A DNA stretch of 39,146 bases from Flavobacterium sp. YO12 (GCF_004119495.1 NZ_NRQU01000045.1:1-39146); one strand, 5' to 3'; numbered from the stretch's first letter, positions 31,875-39,146 are shown. Numbers and translations: made by a program. The notes: a model not told the origin generated them from the letters alone.

Positions 31875-33482
31875 CTATTTATATGTTTCAACCTCAATTA
31901 CACCATTCGATCCGCTCTCTCCATATTTAGCTTTTGCTTGAGTTCCTTTAGATATAACAATCGTTTTAATTTCATTTGGTTTAAGCTCTTCAAGGTTGTA
32001 ATCGCTTGACATTACAGTTCCATTTATAACTACTAATTGATTGCCTTTTTTCATATTGCTTCTAGTAGAATTTGAGATCGTTATTGAAGAATTATTTCCA
32101 TCTGTCGTAATTACTTTTGTAGTAACATTATTGTCAGAATCTGTCGTTACAGTAGTGCTAATATTTGTATTAATATTAGTGTCAGTTTTTGCACTAACAT
32201 CAGAATTATTGCTATCATTAGTATTTGATTTAGTTATTGTTTTTGTGCTGCTTACAAATTTTGCTTTTTTGCCAGTTTTAGAATCATTGGTTTCATCAGA
32301 AGTTTGAATACCAACTTTTTTACTGCCTTCTTTATCAGTTGTAACAACTATTCCGAAACTCTTAATAGGTTGATCGCCTTTTGTTTGAATAGATTGTACC
32401 TGCTGAGTTCCGTTTTTAATATCAATTTTAATTGATGTTAAGTCATTCTCTGCATTTCTTCGTATTTCAGAAGTTTCGAAATCAATATTGTATTTTTTCT
32501 TTAAGTTTTCTTTGATTTCGTTTAATTCTTTATCCGTAGAATTTTTCTTGATTTTGTAGATATCCTCTGATTCTTTTTTCTCAGAAACTCCCTTTAATAC
32601 CAGTTGTTTTTCTTTTGCAATTACTTCAATTTGAAATAAGAACACAAAAGCGGCAAGAGCTGGAATTACAGTATAATACTTCCAAGAATTTCGTTTTTTT
32701 GATTGATTTTTGTTTAACATAACGATTCGTTTTTTGATTAATGATTGATAAAAATGATTGGTGATTGCAACGCAGGTTTCGTGCGTTGTTATTTTTAAAA
32801 GCGTGTATTGATAGGCTTTTTTGTCAGATAGTTTTTTAGCAGCTTCCTTATCAGCAATAAACTCTAAGTTTTGAACTATTGCTTTTTTATAAAGCCACAT
32901 TATTGGGTTAAACCAAAAGATAATGCAAAAAACACGTGTAATTAAAACATCGATAGTATGATTTTGTTCGCTGTGTACTTTCTCATGTTCAATGATATTT
33001 TCTAATTCTTGTTCGTTATACATTGATGAATTGTATACGATGTAGTCAAAGTAGGAGAAAGGAGCTATATTTTCGGCAACATCAATAAACTTAAAATCGG
33101 CTTGTTGTTTTACTTTTCGGCCTTTTAAAATTGTGTTTAAACTATAAAAATCAAAAGCAAATTTTACGATCAATGCCAAAAAAACGACAGCATAAACTGC
33201 TATTAAGATATAGTTCCAATTAAGTTCAAAAGTTTCTTGGGTAATTTGCGACGGCTGAAGCTTCGAATAGTCAATATTAAATGATGGAGCAGGATCAACC
33301 CAAATAACTTTAGTGTAAACTAACAAAGGTAAAACTACTGCTGTTATTAAACCAGTCAATAAAAACCATCTATTGCTGTTAAAAAATGTCTCCTTGCGAA
33401 GTAAAGCTTGATAAGCACAGTAAAATAGTGCGATTAGACCTGTAGATTTTGCAATATAAATGAAAAGTGCTTCCATAACCAT
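31875..33482 (-). CDS. M56 (BlaR1-like) membrane metallopeptidase, intact copy
   Basis: The 535-residue protein has four N-terminal membrane helices (about 3-25, 38-58, 92-110, 180-198), with the cytoplasmic zinc-protease domain between the third and fourth. The motif is H166-E-K-V-H170, and the likely third ligand E207 is in N-L-E-F-I-A-D-K-E-A. A further helix (about 270-290) leads to a periplasmic region of low complexity (S/T/N/D-rich). The final ~55 residues resemble the N-terminal plug of TonB-dependent receptors (N-E-I-K-T-I-V-I-S-K-G then Y-G-E-S-G-S-N-G-V-I-E-V). BlaR1-type proteins sense an envelope signal and cleave the partner repressor. Its start overlaps the blaI stop (TAATG). 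A downstream ATG at 33476 is equally possible. Confidence 0.9.
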   Translation of the reverse strand: MVMEALFIYIAKSTGLIALFYCAYQALLRKETFFNSNRWFLLTGLITAVVLPLLVYTKVIWVDPAPSFNIDYSKLQPSQITQETFELNWNYILIAVYAVVFLALIVKFAFDFYSLNTILKGRKVKQQADFKFIDVAENIAPFSYFDYIVYNSSMYNEQELENIIEHEKVHSEQNHTIDVLITRVFCIIFWFNPIMWLYKKAIVQNLEFIADKEAAKKLSDKKAYQYTLLKITTHETCVAITNHFYQSLIKKRIVMLNKNQSKKRNSWKYYTVIPALAAFVFLFQIEVIAKEKQLVLKGVSEKKESEDIYKIKKNSTDKELNEIKENLKKKYNIDFETSEIRRNAENDLTSIKIDIKNGTQQVQSIQTKGDQPIKSFGIVVTTDKEGSKKVGIQTSDETNDSKTGKKAKFVSSTKTITKSNTNDSNNSDVSAKTDTNINTNISTTVTTDSDNNVTTKVITTDGNNSSITISNSTRSNMKKGNQLVVINGTVMSSDYNLEELKPNEIKTIVISKGTQAKAKYGESGSNGVIEVETYK

Positions 33483-33850
33483 TATTTTTCTTCTTTTGGA
33501 GTTTCGATCATAGCTAATATCTCGCGTAATTCATCTGCGGAGATTTTCTCTTCCTTGGCAAAAAATGAAACCATATTTTTATAAGAACTATTAAAATAGT
33601 TGTCAATTGCCGTTTTCATATATTTCTTGCTGTAGGCTTCAAGAGTTACAGCAGGATAATATTGATGTGTATTTCCAAATGCATTATGCGCTACAAAACC
33701 TTTTTCCTCCAGATTTCGAACTATTGTTGAAAGGGTATTGTAATGCGGTTGATCTTCAGTTATTTCTGCCTGAATTTCTTTTACAAAAGCTTTTTTCAAC
33801 TTCCATAAAATTTGCATTATCTCTTCTTCTTTGTTGGTTAACTTTTGCAT
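33482..33850 (-). CDS. blaI: BlaI/MecI/CopY-family repressor (copy 1)
   Basis: The 122-residue protein is almost identical to the second copy 1.6 kb away, with the same winged helix and dimer helices. It is the first gene of the operon blaI-M56-blaI-M56 and lies just downstream of a promoter full of inverted hexamers, so autorepression is likely. Its stop overlaps the ATG of the M56 gene (TAATG), which indicates translational coupling. In the known systems the repressor is inactivated when its M56 partner is triggered. No beta-lactamase gene is seen in the window, so the physiological signal is unknown. Confidence 0.92.
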   Translation of the reverse strand: MQKLTNKEEEIMQILWKLKKAFVKEIQAEITEDQPHYNTLSTIVRNLEEKGFVAHNAFGNTHQYYPAVTLEAYSKKYMKTAIDNYFNSSYKNMVSFFAKEEKISADELREILAMIETPKEEK

Positions 33851-33867
33851 GTCTTTTAATTTTAATT

Positions 33868-33898
33868 CAAAGCTATAACTATTTTTTTAGTTACGCAA
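33868..33898 (-). promoter_or_regulatory. Promoter of the blaI-M56 operon
   Basis: On the minus strand TTG (33898-33896) is followed after 20 nt by TAGCTTTG (33875-33868), both perfect matches to the Bacteroidota consensus. Initiation would fall near 33861, about 11 nt before the ATG at 33850. The spacer contains the inverted hexamers TAACTA-N6-TAGTTA (33876-33893). Confidence 0.75.
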
Positions 33899-33921
33899 CT
33901 ATAAAACTAGTTATTTAACTA
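33876..33921. promoter_or_regulatory. Candidate BlaI operator (paired TAACTA/TAGTTA dyads)
   Basis: There are two perfect dyads. TAACTA-N6-TAGTTA (33876-33893) lies inside the promoter spacer. TAGTTA-TT-TAACTA (33908-33921) lies just upstream of the -33. Degenerate half-sites (CAACTA, AACTAG) sit between them. The arrangement fits cooperative binding by a dimeric winged-helix repressor. No other gene shares this region except the MFS gene, whose stop is at 34021. Confidence 0.6.
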
Positions 33922-34020
33922 AAAAAGACGTTATTCGAGAATAAAAGACACAGAAAAGTTATTCAAGTTCAAAGTTAATGAATTGAATTTTAATGATTTA
34001 GTTTTAAATAAAGGATTTGT

Positions 34021-35235
34021 TTATTTTTTTTCCTGCAGTAAAGCTTTTTTAATCCAAAGGCAGCAAAGAGTTGCAATTATTCCAATACAAGCCATAAATA
34101 ACCAGTTTATTTGATAGCCAAAATCAGAGATAATTTCAAATCCAACTTTAGAACTTACAATATGTGCCAGACTAAAGCTCATGGTATAAAGTGCCATATA
34201 GCGTCCTTCTTGACCACGCGGAGCACGGCTTAATGCAAATGCATTCGAGAACGGAAAGGTTAAGATTTCGCCAATCGAAATACAGATCATGCTGATTACT
34301 AACATTCCAGCCCAAAAATTAATTAATAAAAGAAAGAAGCTCGAAGCCATTACAAAGGATCCTAGAATTATTATTTTGATTTTAGGAAATCCTCGTCGCT
34401 CCATAAAACCAACCGTCGGCATTTCTAAAGCAAAAATCAAAAGACCATTTAAAGTCATTAAAAGACCAGTTTGAAGTTCGCTTAAGCCAAATTTTTCGTT
34501 ATGATATAATGGAAGCGTTGTAAAAAGCTGAAAGAAAATCATAGCCGTTATGAAACTCACAAATAAGAAAACCCAGAATATTCCATCATGAAATACAGAT
34601 TTCACTTCAGCAGCACTTTCAGTTTTGTCACCATGATCTACTTTTTTCTTTTCCTTAACTAATAATGCAAAAATTAGAATTGAAATAATACAAGAGGCAC
34701 CATCAACCCAAAACAATCCAGAATACCCCATTCCCATAATTATTAAACCGCCAAGTGCAGGTCCGGCTGCAAAACCTAAATTTACAGCAAGACGGACCAG
34801 TGTTAATGCACGAGTTCTATTTTCGGGTTTTGCATATGCTCCCAGAGATACAAACATTGCAGGTCGAAACATATCAGCAATAGTCATTAAAACAAACATC
34901 GCAATACATAAGCCCCAAAAAGTGGTAACAAATTGTACTAGGAACATTGAAATTCCTGTCGTAAACAAACTAAAAATCATGATTTTATAAAAACCAATTT
35001 TGTCAGATAATTTGCCGCCCAGCCAAGAACCAAGCATAGAGCCTAAACCAAACGCAACCATAATCCAGCCAACTTGATTATAGGTAAAATGAAGATCTTC
35101 TTTTAAATACTTAGACAAAAAAGGAAGTACCATTGTTCCGGCACGATTGATAAAAGTGATAATTGTAAGTATCCAGATTTCTCTAGAAAATCCTTTAAAG
35201 TTGTTTATATAGTGACTAAAAGCAGTTTTGAGCAT
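34021..35235 (-). CDS. MFS transporter (drug/metabolite exporter type)
   Basis: The 404-residue protein has 12 predicted helices. The TM2-3 loop G-S-W-L-G-G-K-L-S-D-K-I-G is the MFS motif A form, and R-A-L-T-L-V-R-L-A-V-N-L-G-F-A-A-G-P follows in TM4-5, as in multidrug exporters of the DHA1/YceL-MdtH type. The start ATG 35235 gives M-L-K-T-A-F; a TTG 24 nt upstream is also in frame but lies in a probable operator. The exported compound is unknown. It is divergent from the DUF1684 gene, with 98 nt between starts. Confidence 0.85.
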   Translation of the reverse strand: MLKTAFSHYINNFKGFSREIWILTIITFINRAGTMVLPFLSKYLKEDLHFTYNQVGWIMVAFGLGSMLGSWLGGKLSDKIGFYKIMIFSLFTTGISMFLVQFVTTFWGLCIAMFVLMTIADMFRPAMFVSLGAYAKPENRTRALTLVRLAVNLGFAAGPALGGLIIMGMGYSGLFWVDGASCIISILIFALLVKEKKKVDHGDKTESAAEVKSVFHDGIFWVFLFVSFITAMIFFQLFTTLPLYHNEKFGLSELQTGLLMTLNGLLIFALEMPTVGFMERRGFPKIKIIILGSFVMASSFFLLLINFWAGMLVISMICISIGEILTFPFSNAFALSRAPRGQEGRYMALYTMSFSLAHIVSSKVGFEIISDFGYQINWLFMACIGIIATLCCLWIKKALLQEKK

Positions 35236-35255
35236 TACGATGATTAAAATTTGCA

Positions 35256-35275
35256 ACAAAGTTAGAAAACTTTGT
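35256..35275 (-). promoter_or_regulatory. -7 element and inverted repeat upstream of the MFS exporter
   Basis: ACAAAGTT-AGAA-AACTTTGT is a perfect 8-bp inverted repeat (35256-35275). On the minus strand its inner part gives TAACTTTG (35264-35257), a match to TAnnTTTG, 21 nt before the ATG. The -33 TTG is not clear. An operator overlapping the -7 would suit a regulated efflux gene. Confidence 0.5.
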
Positions 35276-35287
35276 CATGTTCTGCCG

Positions 35288-35318
35288 TTGTCATTTTGTT
35301 ACTTTTAAACTATTTTTG
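35288..35318 (+). promoter_or_regulatory. Promoter of the DUF1684-tatD operon
   Basis: TTG (35288-35290) is separated by 20 nt from TATTTTTG (35311-35318), an exact match. Initiation near 35325 would leave a very short leader before the ATG at 35334. Confidence 0.75.
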
Positions 35319-35333
35319 CACTAAATTTCTACG

Positions 35334-35933
35334 ATGAAAAACTACATTATCCTAAGCTTGCTTTTAACTTTTAGTTTTGGTTTCAGCCAAATGAAATTTA
35401 AGAGTATTGATGCCGAAAAATTTCAAAAGCAAATAAACTCAGAATATGCTGATGCTAAGACAAGTCCGTTGATGGAAGAAGATTTAAAATCTTTTAAAAC
35501 ATTGGATTTTTATCCCATTAATGGAAAGTATTTTGTTAATGCAAGATTTGAAAAAGCAGAAAATGAAAAGGTTTTTGAAATGAAAACTACAGGAACCAGA
35601 ACGCCAAAATATGTAAAATTCGGAACTATTTATTTTACAATTGATGGTGCCGAAATGCAGTTGAATGTGTATAGAAACATTGAATTGTCTAAACAAAAAA
35701 AATATAAAGATCATTTGTTTCTTCCTTTTTCAGATTTAACCTGCGGAAAAGAAAGTTATATAGGCGGAAGATATATTGATCTAAAAATCCCAAAAGGAAG
35801 TACAATTGCAATCGATTTTAATCAAGCTTACAATCCGTATTGTGCATACAATCATAAGTATTCCTGCCCAATCGTTCCCTTAGAAAATGATTTGAAAATA
35901 GAAATTAAAGCCGGTGTAAAAACATTTCATTAA
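35334..35933 (+). CDS. DUF1684 family exported protein
   Basis: The 199-residue protein has a signal peptide (1-18, ending S-F-G-F-S before Q-M). DUF1684 hallmarks are present: a G-T-I-Y-F-T-I-D-G-A-E-M-Q-L strand pair, L-F-L-P-F-S-D-L-T-C-G-K-E-S-Y, G-G-R-Y-I-D-L, and the nearly invariant N-P-Y-C-A-Y-N near the end with S-C-P-I-V-P. The function is unknown. It is translationally coupled to the next gene: the stop and the tatD ATG overlap (TAATG). Confidence 0.9.
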   Translation: MKNYIILSLLLTFSFGFSQMKFKSIDAEKFQKQINSEYADAKTSPLMEEDLKSFKTLDFYPINGKYFVNARFEKAENEKVFEMKTTGTRTPKYVKFGTIYFTIDGAEMQLNVYRNIELSKQKKYKDHLFLPFSDLTCGKESYIGGRYIDLKIPKGSTIAIDFNQAYNPYCAYNHKYSCPIVPLENDLKIEIKAGVKTFH

Positions 35934-36583
35934 TGGACTTTTTTAATTTTCATACACATCAATTTACGAATCATTCTGATATTCTAGAATTGGTAAATCA
36001 ATATCCGCAAGAGTTTGATGCATCAATTCCTTATTATTCTATTGGAATTCATCCTTGGTATATTAGAGAAGATCGTTTAGAAAATGATCTGAAAATTATT
36101 GAAGAAAAACTACAGACCAAAAACTGCTTAGCACTTGGAGAATGTGGTTTGGATAAACGTGTTGAAATTCCGCTTGAACTTCAAATTCAGGTTTTTGAAA
36201 AACAATTGGCTTTAGCCGAAAAATACAATAAACCAGTTGTTATTCATTGTGTTGCTGCGTTTCAGGAAATTATTGCAATCAAAAAGAAAATGAAAATTTC
36301 AGTTCCTATGATTGTTCACGGTTTCTCTAAAAATAGTCAAATTGCTGAGCAGCTTATTGCAGCGGGATTTTACATTTCGTTTGGTAAATATTTATTAAAA
36401 AATCCAAGTTTGAAAGACGTTTTTCAGAATATTCCAAACGATCGTTTTTTCTTAGAAACCGATACAATCGATGAGAGTATTCAGCAGGTTTACAATTTGG
36501 CTGCAGCATATAAAAATAGTACAGTTAAAGAATTACAAGAGATTATTAAAAGAAATTTTGAAAGAGTTTTTGGTGAGAAGTAA
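35933..36583 (+). CDS. TatD family metal-dependent hydrolase
   Basis: The 216-residue protein has the TatD TIM-barrel metal ligands: N-F-H-T-H near residue 5, S-I-G-I-H-P-W, A-L-G-E-C-G-L-D (conserved Glu), V-V-I-H-C-V-A and F-L-E-T-D at the end of the barrel. It is shorter than E. coli TatD (260), as is usual for Bacteroidota members. The family includes DNases and D-aminoacyl-tRNA deacylase-like enzymes; the substrate here cannot be set. It overlaps the DUF1684 gene by 1 nt. Confidence 0.9.
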   Translation: MDFFNFHTHQFTNHSDILELVNQYPQEFDASIPYYSIGIHPWYIREDRLENDLKIIEEKLQTKNCLALGECGLDKRVEIPLELQIQVFEKQLALAEKYNKPVVIHCVAAFQEIIAIKKKMKISVPMIVHGFSKNSQIAEQLIAAGFYISFGKYLLKNPSLKDVFQNIPNDRFFLETDTIDESIQQVYNLAAAYKNSTVKELQEIIKRNFERVFGEK

Positions 36584-36626
36584 TTAGTAATTAGTGAAAA
36601 GTAAATAGTAAAAAGTAAAATGAGTT

Positions 36627-36688
36627 TGTCACCCTGAGCGAAGTCGAAGGGGCGCTCAAATTGGACTTCGACTTCGCTCAGTCTGACA
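36627..36688. repeat. Long intergenic inverted repeat (CTGAGCGAAGTCGAAG type)
   Basis: The arms TGTCA-CCC-TGAGCGAAGTCGAAG (36627-36649) and CTTCGACTTCGCTCA-GTC-TGACA (36666-36688) pair over 20 bp with a 3-nt internal mismatch. The sequence CCCTGAGCGAAGTCGAAGGG is a widely dispersed bacterial intergenic repeat. It is GC-richer than its surroundings and is preceded by repetitive AGTAATTAGT-like DNA (36584-36620). Confidence 0.75.
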
Positions 36689-36738
36689 GGCAGTGAACTT
36701 GAAACAAATAAAAAAACAAAAACAACAAAAGAAAATAT

Positions 36739-37452
36739 ATGGCAGAGTGGACAGAAAGAGCTGAGCTTTTATTTACAAAAGAAGGATTAGAGAATCTAAA
36801 AAATGCAAACGTGCTGGTAGTAGGTTTAGGCGGAGTAGGATCATTTGCAGCCGAATTTTTGGCTAGAGCGGGAGTTGGAAATATGACAATTGTTGATGGC
36901 GATGTTGTGGATATTACGAATATTAACAGACAGCTTCCTGCTTTGCATTCAACAGTTGGTCAGCCTAAAATTACTATTGTCGGCGATCGTTTAATGGATA
37001 TTAATCCCGAATTGAAATTAACTCGTGTTCAGGAGTTTTTGTCGCCAGAGCGCGCTTTTGAAATCGTTTCTCCTGAGTTTGATTATGTTTTGGATTGTAT
37101 TGACAGTATTACGCCAAAATTAAATTTGATTATTGCAGCAAAACGCAAAAGAGTAAAAATCATCAGCAGTATGGGAGCAGGAGGAAAGATGCTTGCTTCT
37201 AAAGTAAAAGTGGCTGATATTTCTAAAACGATAAACTGTTATTTCTCAAAAGCAATTCGCAAGCGATTAAAAGCGGTAAAAATCAATAAATTAAAAGTGG
37301 TTTTTTCATCTGAAATTCAAGATGAAAACAGCTTAAAATTGACTGACGGGAAAAATTTTAAAAAATCGTTTTACGGAACTAACAGCTACATGCCTGGTTT
37401 GTTCGGACTTCATGCCGCTGAAGCAGTAATTCGTTATTTACTTAAAAAATAA
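36739..37452 (+). CDS. tcdA: tRNA threonylcarbamoyladenosine dehydratase
   Basis: The 237-residue protein is a ThiF/E1-like ATP-dependent enzyme. It has the nucleotide-binding V-V-G-L-G-G-V-G-S near residue 28, V-D-G-D-V-V-D-I-T-N-I-N-R-Q and the C-terminal M-P-G-L-F-G-L-H-A-A. It matches TcdA (CsdL), which converts t6A37 in tRNAs reading ANN codons to the cyclic ct6A form. The length is a little shorter than E. coli TcdA (268), mainly at the C-terminus. It is flanked on both sides by large inverted repeats. Confidence 0.9.
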   Translation: MAEWTERAELLFTKEGLENLKNANVLVVGLGGVGSFAAEFLARAGVGNMTIVDGDVVDITNINRQLPALHSTVGQPKITIVGDRLMDINPELKLTRVQEFLSPERAFEIVSPEFDYVLDCIDSITPKLNLIIAAKRKRVKIISSMGAGGKMLASKVKVADISKTINCYFSKAIRKRLKAVKINKLKVVFSSEIQDENSLKLTDGKNFKKSFYGTNSYMPGLFGLHAAEAVIRYLLKK

Positions 37453-37527
37453 GGTGCTAAGAGGCTAAGATTCTAAAGTGCTGAGTTTAGTGCAGAAAAA
37501 CCTTAAAATCTTAGCCTCTCAGAACCT
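37452..37527. repeat. Inverted repeat between tcdA and the HAD gene
   Basis: The 21-nt arms 37452-37472 and 37507-37527 match at 19 positions, including a perfect 13-bp core AGAGGCTAAGATT/AATCTTAGCCTCT, around a 34-nt loop. The first arm overlaps the last base of the tcdA stop codon. No T run follows the second arm, so it is not a classical terminator. It looks like a dispersed intergenic repeat. Confidence 0.7.
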
Positions 37528-37542
37528 AAGAACCTAAAAAAA

Positions 37543-38205
37543 ATGATTAAAACAGTAATTTTTGATATGGACGGCGTAATTGTCGACACAGAACCCGTTC
37601 ATCGTTATGCTTATTACAAGCAGTTTTCAGAATTAAATATCGAAGTTTCCGAGGAAATGTATACTTCATTTACTGGATTTTCGACTCGAAATACATTTCA
37701 AACATTAAAAGGACATTTTCCTTCAATAACTCATGAAGTTGAAGATTTGATTCAACGAAAAAGAAGTATTTTTAATGATGCTTTTGACACAAAAGAAGAT
37801 TTGTATCTGCTGGAAGGTGTTGAGGATTTAATTAAAGATTTACATGCAAACGGAATCCAGTTAATTTTAGCTTCTTCGGCATCAAAGGTTACAATAGAAA
37901 GAGTTTTTACGAGATTTAATCTGCACCAGTATTTTTCTCATATTGTGAGTGGCGAAGATTTTCCTCAGTCAAAACCAAATCCTGCTATTTTTATTCATGC
38001 AGCTTCATTGTCAATTGCGCCAAAAGAGAATTGTATTATTATTGAAGACAGTACAAATGGTGTAAAAGCAGCAAAAGGTGCTGGGATTTTTTGCGTAGGA
38101 TATAACAGTCTTCATTCGAACATGCAGGACTTAGATGAAGCGGATTTAATCATTAATAATTTCAACGAATTAAACGCCAAAAAAATAGCTGATTTTCAAT
38201 CTTGA
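37543..38205 (+). CDS. HAD-superfamily phosphatase / beta-phosphoglucomutase-like
   Basis: The 220-residue hydrolase has the four HAD motifs: I, F-D-M-D-G-V-I-V-D-T-E (Asp8 nucleophile, Asp10 acid/base); II, L-A-S-S-A-S; III, S-K-P-N-P-A-I-F; IV, I-I-E-D-S-T-N-G. A helical cap lies between motifs I and II. This is subfamily IA (PGMB/GPH-like), dephosphorylating sugar phosphates or acting as a phosphoglucomutase. The exact substrate is unknown. It is separated from tcdA by an inverted repeat and is followed by a promoter for the next gene. Confidence 0.88.
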   Translation: MIKTVIFDMDGVIVDTEPVHRYAYYKQFSELNIEVSEEMYTSFTGFSTRNTFQTLKGHFPSITHEVEDLIQRKRSIFNDAFDTKEDLYLLEGVEDLIKDLHANGIQLILASSASKVTIERVFTRFNLHQYFSHIVSGEDFPQSKPNPAIFIHAASLSIAPKENCIIIEDSTNGVKAAKGAGIFCVGYNSLHSNMQDLDEADLIINNFNELNAKKIADFQS

Positions 38206-38223
38206 ATTATGTAAATTTTAACA

Positions 38224-38252
38224 TTTGTTCGGTAATTGAATTTGTAAATTTG
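38224..38252 (+). promoter_or_regulatory. Promoter of the DUF2911 gene
   Basis: TTTG (38224-38227) is separated by 17 nt from TAAATTTG (38245-38252), an exact -7 match. It places initiation after the in-frame TTG at 38202, which supports ATG 38277 as the start. Confidence 0.65.
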
Positions 38253-38276
38253 AACAAACAAAAAAAACTCTTAATA

Positions 38277-39119
38277 ATGAAAAAACTACTTATCGCATTA
38301 GCTATAATAATGGCTCCTTTTGCGTCTGAAGCTCAGGTGAAAACACCACAAGCGAGTCCAAAAGCTTATATTAAACAAACAGTTGGGTTAACAGATGTTG
38401 AGGTTACTTACTCGCGTCCAGGTGCGAGAGGCAGAGCAGTTTTTGGTAATTTAGTTCCGTTTGGAAAATTGTGGAGAACAGGAGCAAACGAAAATACAAT
38501 TATTAATTTTAGTGATGATGTTGTAATTGATGGAAAAACTTTGAAAAAAGGGAAGTATGCAATTTACACTATTCCTAAAATCGAAAGCTGGGAAGTTATT
38601 TTTTACCTTTCTACAGACAACTGGGGATTGCCAGAAAATTGGAGTGATGCTTATGTAGCATTAAGAACAACAGTAAAAGAAAATGCACTGCCAACACCGG
38701 TAGAAACTTTTACAATTGGAATTAATGGTTTAGATCCTAATTTTGGTTATTTAGAAATGGCTTGGGAAAACTCTCACGTTGCTTTAAAATTTGAAGTTCC
38801 AACTGCAAAAATTGCAACTGCAAGTATCGAAAAAACATTGGCTGGACCAACTTGGAATGACTATTTTGCTGCTGCACAATATTTGTTTCAATCAAATGGA
38901 AATATCGAAACAGCAAGAACTTATATTGATAAAGCTCTTGATATGAGTACTGAAAAACCATACTACGTTTCTAGATTGAAATCATTGATTCAAGCAAAAC
39001 AAGGAGACAAAAAAGGTGCTGTTGAAACGGCTAAAATCTCATTGGCTGCTGCTGAAGCTGCAAACAACCAAGATTATGTAAAAATGAACAAAGACAGTAT
39101 CGCTGAATGGAGCAGATAA
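38277..39119 (+). CDS. DUF2911 family exported protein
   Basis: The 280-residue protein has a signal peptide (about 1-19, S-E-A before Q). The DUF2911 domain occupies about 20-160: K-T-P-Q-A-S-P-K-A, V-T-Y-S-R-P-G-A-R-G-R, V-P-F-G-K-L-W-R-T-G-A-N and K-K-G-K-Y-A-I-Y-T-I-P. The C-terminal part (about 185-280) is helical and TPR-like (A-R-T-Y-I-D-K-A-L-D and G-A-V-E-T-A-K-I-S-L-A-A-A). The function is unknown. The start ATG 38277 is set by the signal peptide; the open frame continues 75 nt upstream to a TTG. Confidence 0.9.
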   Translation: MKKLLIALAIIMAPFASEAQVKTPQASPKAYIKQTVGLTDVEVTYSRPGARGRAVFGNLVPFGKLWRTGANENTIINFSDDVVIDGKTLKKGKYAIYTIPKIESWEVIFYLSTDNWGLPENWSDAYVALRTTVKENALPTPVETFTIGINGLDPNFGYLEMAWENSHVALKFEVPTAKIATASIEKTLAGPTWNDYFAAAQYLFQSNGNIETARTYIDKALDMSTEKPYYVSRLKSLIQAKQGDKKGAVETAKISLAAAEAANNQDYVKMNKDSIAEWSR

Positions 39120-39146
39120 AAGCTTTTAAATTTTAATAAAAAAATC

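Noticed and set aside
28543..33850. Possible beta-lactam resistance locus
   Set aside because: BlaI and M56 proteins are present but there is no beta-lactamase or altered penicillin-binding protein; in Bacteroidota these pairs are common and mostly uncharacterised.
36599..36738. Possible CRISPR-like or att site in the repeat-rich gap before tcdA
   Set aside because: There is one inverted repeat only, with no regularly spaced direct repeats, no integrase and no tRNA end.

Overview
The window is chromosomal DNA from a Flavobacterium-like member of the Bacteroidota. The evidence is the AT-rich sequence, a type IX secretion gene (porQ), several promoters of the Bacteroidota form TTG-N17..20-TAnnTTTG, signal peptides ending in A-Q, and gene families typical of Flavobacteriaceae (head-GIN, DUF1569, DUF1684, DUF2911, M56/BlaI pairs). 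I see no prophage, insertion sequence or CRISPR array. Most of the window is ordinary core genome. The interesting material is in duplicated genes, two likely frameshifted genes, and structured intergenic DNA.

Layout. 1-270: tRNA-Phe and tRNA-Leu between two terminators. 395-2862: small orphan genes, an endonuclease III homologue and an alpha/beta hydrolase. 2984-10243: glycogen and alpha-glucan cluster glgA-glgC-glgB plus a GH31 alpha-glucosidase. 10329-12638: an M48 lipoprotein protease and a UMF1-type MFS transporter. 12724-15694 (minus strand): ECF sigma factor, putative anti-sigma factor, a frameshifted DUF4097-like exported protein and a head-GIN protein, apparently one operon. 15958-23067: lon, porQ, two tandem L,D-transpeptidase-like genes, cmk and a nucleoside permease. 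23175-24081: two small hypothetical genes. 24082-26651: rpsA with a clear promoter and structured leader, flanked on both sides by inverted copies of a structured repeat that may be a non-coding RNA. 26652-27713: two tandem ExbD-like genes. 27925-29651: a fasciclin protein, a RhtA-like exporter and a 46-residue small protein.

29737-33850 (minus strand) is a tandem duplication of a BlaI-type repressor and an M56 (BlaR1-like) membrane metallopeptidase. Its single promoter is packed with inverted hexamers. The distal peptidase gene carries a one-base frameshift, and the two peptidases have unrelated C-terminal tails. 34021-39119: an MFS exporter, a divergent DUF1684-tatD pair, tcdA, a HAD phosphatase and a DUF2911 protein.

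Functionally, the glg genes make and branch glycogen from ADP-glucose and the GH31 enzyme could release glucose from alpha-glucans. The sigma/anti-sigma operon and the BlaI/M56 operon both look like envelope-sensing circuits controlling their own genes. Both frameshifts amount to the loss of one base in a short homopolymer, so sequencing or assembly error must be excluded before calling them true pseudogenes.
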